From an uncultured Lachnospiraceae bacterium (GTDB lineage: Bacteria > Bacillota > Clostridia > Lachnospirales > Lachnospiraceae), in assembly GCA_947589055.1 (NCBI GenBank), contig CANPZL010000004.1, forward strand, positions 1 through 64,000: a stretch of 64,000 nt of DNA. The letters are read 5' to 3'. Both the position numbers and the translations under genes were made by a program. The notes beneath the pieces were generated by a model, which saw nothing but the letters and a program-made list of their open reading frames with translations, searched no databases and was not told the origin of the DNA. Positions 59,576-64,000 of the stretch are shown piece by piece; within the stretch, counting starts at the first letter, position 1, and every line of letters starts with the position of its first letter.

Positions 59576-61729
59576 TTATTGCCGGATTTCGGTATAGATT
59601 TCATGGGTGTGTTTTCCGTCGCCGGATATAATCAGACCTTCGATTGGATCAAACGTATCCAGCGAATAGGAGCAGATGCGGTTGCCATATACCAGATACA
59701 AGAAATCACCGATATAAAGCCCTCGAATATTGGTAAGATTGGAGTAATCCCTTTCTGTTAAGATAGGGTTATTTCCTACATCGCAGTGAAAGAGCTTTTG
59801 AAATCCACTGCCTTCTGCATATGCGTACAGTTCATAAGATTCTTCATATTCATAATCCTTCCCGTGATAGCTTTCCACATAGAAGCCGATCAGGTTTCGT
59901 TCCGGATCGATCAGCAGAGCCTTATGGTTGTTCAGGGCTGTGGAATAATAGGAATCCGGTAATACCGTTTTGTCTACTTCAAGAATGTTGTACGGGTCGG
60001 ATATATCGAACATCGAAAGCTTCAGTCCTAAGAATTCTCCGGTTCCGGGATCGATCTCTTCTCCCAGCCCGAATAGTAAGTCTTTGGAATAAAAGTGAAG
60101 ATAGCTGGAAAAACCGGGAATCTTTAAGGCGTCCATAACCTTTGGATCGGCAGGATCGGATAGGTCTATGGAGAACAACGGATCCGTTTCCCGATAGGTG
60201 ACAAAGTATCCGGTTTCCCCCATGAAACGGACGGAATAGACCCGTTCGCCCGGCGCCAGATCCGCTATCGTTCCGATCCGTTCCATGTTGGCATCTATGA
60301 CATATAATGCGTTTGTGCTGGCGGGCGCCATAACGGAATCCGTTAGGGGCATTTCCTCCTGTTCATAGGAAGGAACAATCGTTGTGACTACCCGCAGGTA
60401 TCCGTTGTATTCGTCCATAGAAAACTGATTGAACAAATAGCCTTCTACCGTGACGGATCCGCATGCTTGAATGCTTCCGTCTTCGTAGCGGAATTTTAAG
60501 ATTTCCGTAGAGACAGCGCCATCGTTCCAGTCAGGTTGTGCAAAGTAAATAGATTCCTTGCTGACATAATAGATGCCATTGCCGGAAAGGATTGCCTTTG
60601 AATCTGTAAATGCCGAAGGATCATCAAGCTGCATACCCGTTATAAGCTGATAACAGGAAGCGTCCGGACATTTTGGAAGATAAATATCCTGACAGGAAAG
60701 ACGTTTGTCTTGAGCGGCTGGAACGATTTCCTCATAGCTGGAGAACCGCTCCGGTACGTTCACCCATTTTGTAGTGAAGGTGTACAGGCAGCCGTTTGTC
60801 AGCCGGGAGCTTTCATAATATCCTTCCTGCTGCAACGTGCTTATCGGTACCGGCTGCATCGGATTAGAAACGTCATAGGTCAGGATATAAGTGTTTACGG
60901 TATTATCCCTAGTCCAGAGAATATCCGCCGTTGCTTCCGGTCCTTCCGGATCCGTCTGCGCCTGCACAGGAATGGTTCCCTCACATAGCACGAACAGTTT
61001 GTTTTCCCAAAGATAGAGTTCCTGAACAAAAAAATCTGTGCAGCCGATTTCTTCCGAGATACTTGCAGACGAAATGGTACTGCAGGCGGTCAAGGTTCCC
61101 TGTTCGGCGTTAGCGATGGAAATGGCGTTCCAAGCGTAGCTTCCATTTTCTTGGAAACAGGAATAGATAAAATGTCCGTCTGTCTTAACAATATCTGCCT
61201 CTGTCACAGTATCCACCTGTGTATTGGTGTCGGAAAAGACGTCCGCCTCCATCCTTAGATCTTGGGATGCGGCAGAATCATCGGCTGCAATGCCGGTAGC
61301 TGCTTCTGTTTGATTTTCCTGCACTGCGTTGAAATACATATCATGAACGGATAAGTCTGCAAGGATTTGATACAGCTGTTGGTAACTGTTCGGCGTTGCG
61401 ATCCGGGATTTTGCAGGCGTGTTTTCGTTAATGCCTTCGTCGGAATCGGCTTGCGCATTTTGCTGTGCCTCCATAGACAGGTCATTTGACACAGCGGAAT
61501 CCATATTGCTTTTTGATTTTTTTGACAGACGGATACCCCAGACAGAACCGCTTACGATGGCAAGCAAGGCAAATGCAGCGGCGATTTGAAGCCACGGTTG
61601 CTGGTATCGGTTTTTCGGTTTGGATGTCTGGTTTAGCTGACTGGTAATCTGTTCCGGTGAAAGAGATTCCGGAACCGGTGTTTTCTCTGTTTTTTTTCGT
61701 AGTTGTTGTATGAAATCTTGCTCGTTCAT
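59576..61729 (-). CDS. Membrane-anchored beta-propeller protein, putative anti-sigma factor
   Basis: The 717-residue protein starts at the ATG at 61729 with AAGGAGGAACTCC. It has a short cytoplasmic N terminus (about 1-45, PESLSPEQITSQL), one transmembrane helix (about 46-65, LQIAAAFALLAIVSGSVWGI), a low-complexity stretch and a long extracytoplasmic domain of repeated strands, the beta-propeller found in Firmicute cell-surface proteins. It follows the ECF sigma gene by 12 bases on the same strand. The layout fits an anti-sigma factor whose sensor domain is a propeller. Confidence 0.75.
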   Translation of the reverse strand: MNEQDFIQQLRKKTEKTPVPESLSPEQITSQLNQTSKPKNRYQQPWLQIAAAFALLAIVSGSVWGIRLSKKSKSNMDSAVSNDLSMEAQQNAQADSDEGINENTPAKSRIATPNSYQQLYQILADLSVHDMYFNAVQENQTEAATGIAADDSAASQDLRMEADVFSDTNTQVDTVTEADIVKTDGHFIYSCFQENGSYAWNAISIANAEQGTLTACSTISSASISEEIGCTDFFVQELYLWENKLFVLCEGTIPVQAQTDPEGPEATADILWTRDNTVNTYILTYDVSNPMQPVPISTLQQEGYYESSRLTNGCLYTFTTKWVNVPERFSSYEEIVPAAQDKRLSCQDIYLPKCPDASCYQLITGMQLDDPSAFTDSKAILSGNGIYYVSKESIYFAQPDWNDGAVSTEILKFRYEDGSIQACGSVTVEGYLFNQFSMDEYNGYLRVVTTIVPSYEQEEMPLTDSVMAPASTNALYVIDANMERIGTIADLAPGERVYSVRFMGETGYFVTYRETDPLFSIDLSDPADPKVMDALKIPGFSSYLHFYSKDLLFGLGEEIDPGTGEFLGLKLSMFDISDPYNILEVDKTVLPDSYYSTALNNHKALLIDPERNLIGFYVESYHGKDYEYEESYELYAYAEGSGFQKLFHCDVGNNPILTERDYSNLTNIRGLYIGDFLYLVYGNRICSYSLDTFDPIEGLIISGDGKHTHEIYTEIRQ

Positions 61730-61741
61730 AGGAGTTCCTCC

Positions 61742-62245
61742 TTAAATCATTTTTTCCATTTTATCCATTGCCCGGCTTTTGATAGAGCGAAGGGTTCCGG
61801 CTTTCATATGTAGAAGCTTAGCGGCTTCTTCATTGTTATATCCGGCAAAAACCGTAAGGGAAAGGATAAGCCGCTCCCTAGGATTTAAGTTTGCAAATGC
61901 GTTTTTCACATCCTGAATCTCGGCATAATTCCGATCCGGTATTGCGATTTCCATAGCAAGCGGGTACGGGGGATTGGCATATCCCTTTATCATTTTTTTA
62001 CATTTGTTCGTAAGAATCTTAAAAATCCACGGGCGAAAAGCAGAAGCGGTCCGAAGCTTATGGATTGTGGCGTACGCATCGGTTACCGTATCGCTGACAA
62101 CGTCCTCTGCATCTTCCGGACGTCCTAGTGTATACAGGGCAAAGCGGTAAAGATCCTTATATACGGTTGCATAAAGATGGGCAAATGCCTCGGTATCACG
62201 CTGACAGGCACGCCTTACAAGTAATTCTTCTTCTAACGGTTCCAT
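61742..62245 (-). CDS. ECF-type RNA polymerase sigma factor
   Basis: From the ATG at 62245 (AGAGGTGGCTCC upstream) the product is 167 residues. Region 2 is EAFAHLYATVYKDLYRFALY and GRPEDAEDVVSDTVTDAYAT; region 4 is LNPRERLILSLTVFAGYN and NEEAAKLLHMKAGTLRSIKS. It is a group 4 (ECF) sigma factor co-transcribed with the membrane propeller protein. It probably autoregulates its operon. Its other targets are unknown. Confidence 0.92.
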   Translation of the reverse strand: MEPLEEELLVRRACQRDTEAFAHLYATVYKDLYRFALYTLGRPEDAEDVVSDTVTDAYATIHKLRTASAFRPWIFKILTNKCKKMIKGYANPPYPLAMEIAIPDRNYAEIQDVKNAFANLNPRERLILSLTVFAGYNNEEAAKLLHMKAGTLRSIKSRAMDKMEKMI

Positions 62246-62441
62246 GGAGCCACCTCTTTTTTCCTCGAAATGCATTTCTGATTATTAGTGTTGTTTATTA
62301 TGGAAAGTGTTGCATGAAATAATAAAAAAAACAAGTCTTTCTAATGAAATGGATTCCGGGTTCAAAAAGAATGGACGTTATGCCGGAAGCAAAGAAGCTG
62401 TAAAAAACAAAGGTAATTTTATGTAAAATGGAAAAGAAATG
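62246..62441. other. Divergent intergenic region, ECF promoter candidate
   Basis: Read on the minus strand, CAACACT occurs twice (near 62312 and 62293), about 19 bases apart, ahead of the sigma gene. An AAC-type -35 box is usual in ECF promoters, so one copy may be part of it. No other element is evident in this AT-rich stretch. Confidence 0.3.
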
Positions 62442-62470
62442 TTGACTTTGAATTAGGGGTAGAATATGAT
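62442..62470 (+). promoter_or_regulatory. SigmaA promoter of the FHA protein gene
   Basis: TTGACT at 62442-62447 and TATGAT at 62465-62470 are exactly 17 bases apart. Confidence 0.75.
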
Positions 62471-62522
62471 GAATAAAGGAAAAGTGATACGGTATTTCAA
62501 AAACGTAATGGGGAGGTAGAAG

Positions 62523-63971
62523 ATGAACACAAAATGGTTAAAGCATTCTTTACGGGACGGACGGGAAGTGATCGAATATCAGTTGAAGTCTGGTGAACGG
62601 ATGAATGGGGTAATCCTGAAAAGCTGTAAAGAAGAGAAGGTATTAGGAATCCTTCCTGTAGGGGCTTCCTATGAGGACGGGCATAATTATCTTTATGCAT
62701 ATACAGATAAAAAAGAGACGCTTAAAGATTACTTATCGGATTCTATTAAAAAAGAAACCCTGCTAAGCAGCTTTGAAAGCATTGTGAATACGCTGGTCCA
62801 CATGCAGGAGTGCGATATAGCTTTCGCATATGTAGCTTTGGATCCGGAATATATTTATATGGAGGAGAAAAAAGCACGTCTGATCTGCCTTCCCGTAGAA
62901 AATGCCGTCATGCAGGAAGAGGAGATTCCGGACTTTTTCCGCACGATTTTAGCAAATGGTGTTTACTTAAACAGTGAGGATGGAGATTATGTTGCCAAGC
63001 TCTTATCTTCTTTAAACAGGGACTTTGATCTAAATTCTTTCCTGCGTCAGATTCATGGATTGATGATGGATGCAGGAATCGAGATCGTGGAAGATGTCGT
63101 AAAAGAATCGGAGGAAACACCGGCTGCAGAGGAAGAAAAAGCGGAGGAAGAACAAGTAGAGGAAGAAAAAGCAGAGGAACCTCCTGTAGTTGTAGATGAA
63201 ACAGAAACCTTGATCCATCCGGAAGCGGTTCTGGTTCAGGAAACGAAAAAGAGCGATTCCATTGCTTCAGAGACGCAGGCAGCGGCAGATGTGATACCGG
63301 AAGATGAGATCGAGTTTGAACCAATGCCGGAAGAAATGGCAGCGAAGATACAGCGGATGAATTCCAACGAAGCCGAAAAGGCGACCGCTTCTCAGACACA
63401 AGTAAAGCCGCAGATTCAGGCAGTACCTCAGCCTGTAATACAGCCGGTTGCACAGCCGCAGGCGGTCGTGGCTCCTAAGCCGGCAGCACAGCCACAGGCA
63501 GTGGTTACTCCCCAGCCGGTTGTACAATCCCAGCCGGCTGCCGCTCCCAGACCGGCCGTGCAGCCGGATAACGGTGCAGCGTTCCAGCCGAAGGTGGATG
63601 GCTCGCCTCGTCCCTTGATTCCGCCGCAGGGAGTGGTACAGCCTCAGATGAATTCAATCCCAAAGCCGAAACCGAAGCCGCATTTAACCCGGGTGAAGAC
63701 AGGAGAACAGATTATGTTAAAGGAGGGTGACTTTATAATCGGAAAGTCGCCTACAGGGGCAACCTATACGATCACGGATAATCCTGCGGTCAGCCGGATT
63801 CATTGTACGATTTATAAAAAAGAGAATGGAGTGTTCTATGTCCGTGATGAGCATTCCACCAACTCTACCTATGTAAATGGGGAACAGGTATTACCCGGAA
63901 CGGAAAAGATATTACTGAATAATTGTAAGCTGTTATTGGGAGATGAAGAATTCATCTATAGCTTATGGTGA
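62523..63971 (+). CDS. FHA-domain protein with DUF6382-like N terminus
   Basis: The 482-residue protein has a helical-beta N-terminal region (about 1-185, REVIEYQLKSGERMNGVIL) that I associate with DUF6382. A low-complexity linker of about 200 residues follows, first Glu-rich, then Pro/Gln/Ala/Val repeats, and then an FHA domain (about 395-482). The FHA phosphothreonine pocket is visible in FIIGKSP, SRIHCTI and STNSTYVNG. Such proteins in Lachnospiraceae often start a locus for type II/IV secretion-like or pilus genes. AATGGGGAGGTAGAAG precedes the ATG. A following gene begins at 63995. Confidence 0.85.
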   Translation: MNTKWLKHSLRDGREVIEYQLKSGERMNGVILKSCKEEKVLGILPVGASYEDGHNYLYAYTDKKETLKDYLSDSIKKETLLSSFESIVNTLVHMQECDIAFAYVALDPEYIYMEEKKARLICLPVENAVMQEEEIPDFFRTILANGVYLNSEDGDYVAKLLSSLNRDFDLNSFLRQIHGLMMDAGIEIVEDVVKESEETPAAEEEKAEEEQVEEEKAEEPPVVVDETETLIHPEAVLVQETKKSDSIASETQAAADVIPEDEIEFEPMPEEMAAKIQRMNSNEAEKATASQTQVKPQIQAVPQPVIQPVAQPQAVVAPKPAAQPQAVVTPQPVVQSQPAAAPRPAVQPDNGAAFQPKVDGSPRPLIPPQGVVQPQMNSIPKPKPKPHLTRVKTGEQIMLKEGDFIIGKSPTGATYTITDNPAVSRIHCTIYKKENGVFYVRDEHSTNSTYVNGEQVLPGTEKILLNNCKLLLGDEEFIYSLW

Positions 63972-63994
63972 TGCCGGAAACAGCAAAGGAGAAA

Positions 63995-64000
63995 ATGAAT
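63995..64000 (+). CDS. Start of the next gene (runs off the window)
   Basis: An ATG at 63995 is preceded by AAAGGAG at 63985-63991. Only two codons are visible, so the product cannot be named. Confidence 0.4.

Noticed and set aside
63400..63660. Repeated CAGCCG/GTT units as a possible CRISPR or tandem repeat
   Set aside because: They are codon-level repeats for a Pro/Gln/Val/Ala linker inside the FHA protein, with irregular spacing and no spacers.
1..64000. Prophage, insertion sequence or integrative element
   Set aside because: No transposase, integrase, phage structural gene, terminal repeat or tRNA attachment site was seen.

Overview
The window reads as a chromosomal segment of a motile, flagellated Firmicute of the Lachnospiraceae type (Roseburia-like). 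The evidence is strong AGGAGG ribosome-binding sites, B. subtilis-like flagellar gene order (comFC, yvyF, flgM, flgN, flgK, flgL, fliW, csrA, flaG, fliD, fliS), several families I associate with Lachnospiraceae, and moderate base composition. I saw no rRNA, tRNA, insertion sequence, prophage or CRISPR array. No gene-free stretch exceeds about 280 bases. Family names below come from recognition of the protein sequences, not from a search.

Layout. 1-2.8 kb: the end of a fluoride-channel gene, a PadR/HAAS/SdpI-family operon and an aromatic-acid-exporter-like membrane protein. 2.8-9.4 kb: a sigma28-type small protein, a LysM/G5/M23 cell-wall hydrolase, and on the minus strand a giant FliK/DUF6240-like protein and a nitrilase-family amidase. 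9.6-18.7 kb: a hemolysin III protein, then a motility-regulated accessory block with a large flagellin, a LytTR/GHKL two-component pair, a four-helix protein, three related proteins of unknown function (DUF6033-like) and a FliS paralogue. 18.8-29.6 kb: HIT protein, DivIVA-like coiled coil, PAS/GAF sensor, the mreB-flgF-flgG-flgJ operon, recD2 and comFC. 29.6-43.8 kb: the late flagellar cluster from yvyF to flagellin, interrupted by a symporter and a zinc-ribbon protein. 43.9-55.4 kb: a flagellin glycosylation island with two Maf proteins, PseB and a phosphonate pathway. 55.4-64 kb: mostly housekeeping genes (acyP, DUF624, lysA, cyclophilin, mltG), an ECF sigma/beta-propeller pair and an FHA protein.

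How the genes work together. At least nine sites resembling the FliA/SigD promoter (TAAA-N15-GCCGATAT) precede the two flagellins, flgM, flaG, the mreB operon, the DUF6033-like genes, the two-component pair and an unknown gene at 2887. The leaders of flagellin, flaG, the DUF6033-like gene at 17484 and the 2887 gene each hold a small hairpin presenting a GGA motif in its loop, ahead of a GGA-containing Shine-Dalgarno. This is the architecture of CsrA targets, and fliW-csrA is in the window. The unknown proteins therefore appear to be controlled like flagellin, and the FliS paralogue beside them suggests export through the flagellar secretion system.

The most promising undescribed systems are (1) this flagellin-like-regulated DUF6033/FliS-paralogue module and (2) a predicted 2-hydroxyethylphosphonate pathway (PepM fused to a cytidylyltransferase, phosphonopyruvate decarboxylase, iron alcohol dehydrogenase, a second nucleotidyltransferase, and an alkaline-phosphatase-superfamily protein with a helical-repeat front end) placed next to Maf and PseB, which suggests phosphonate-decorated flagellin glycans.
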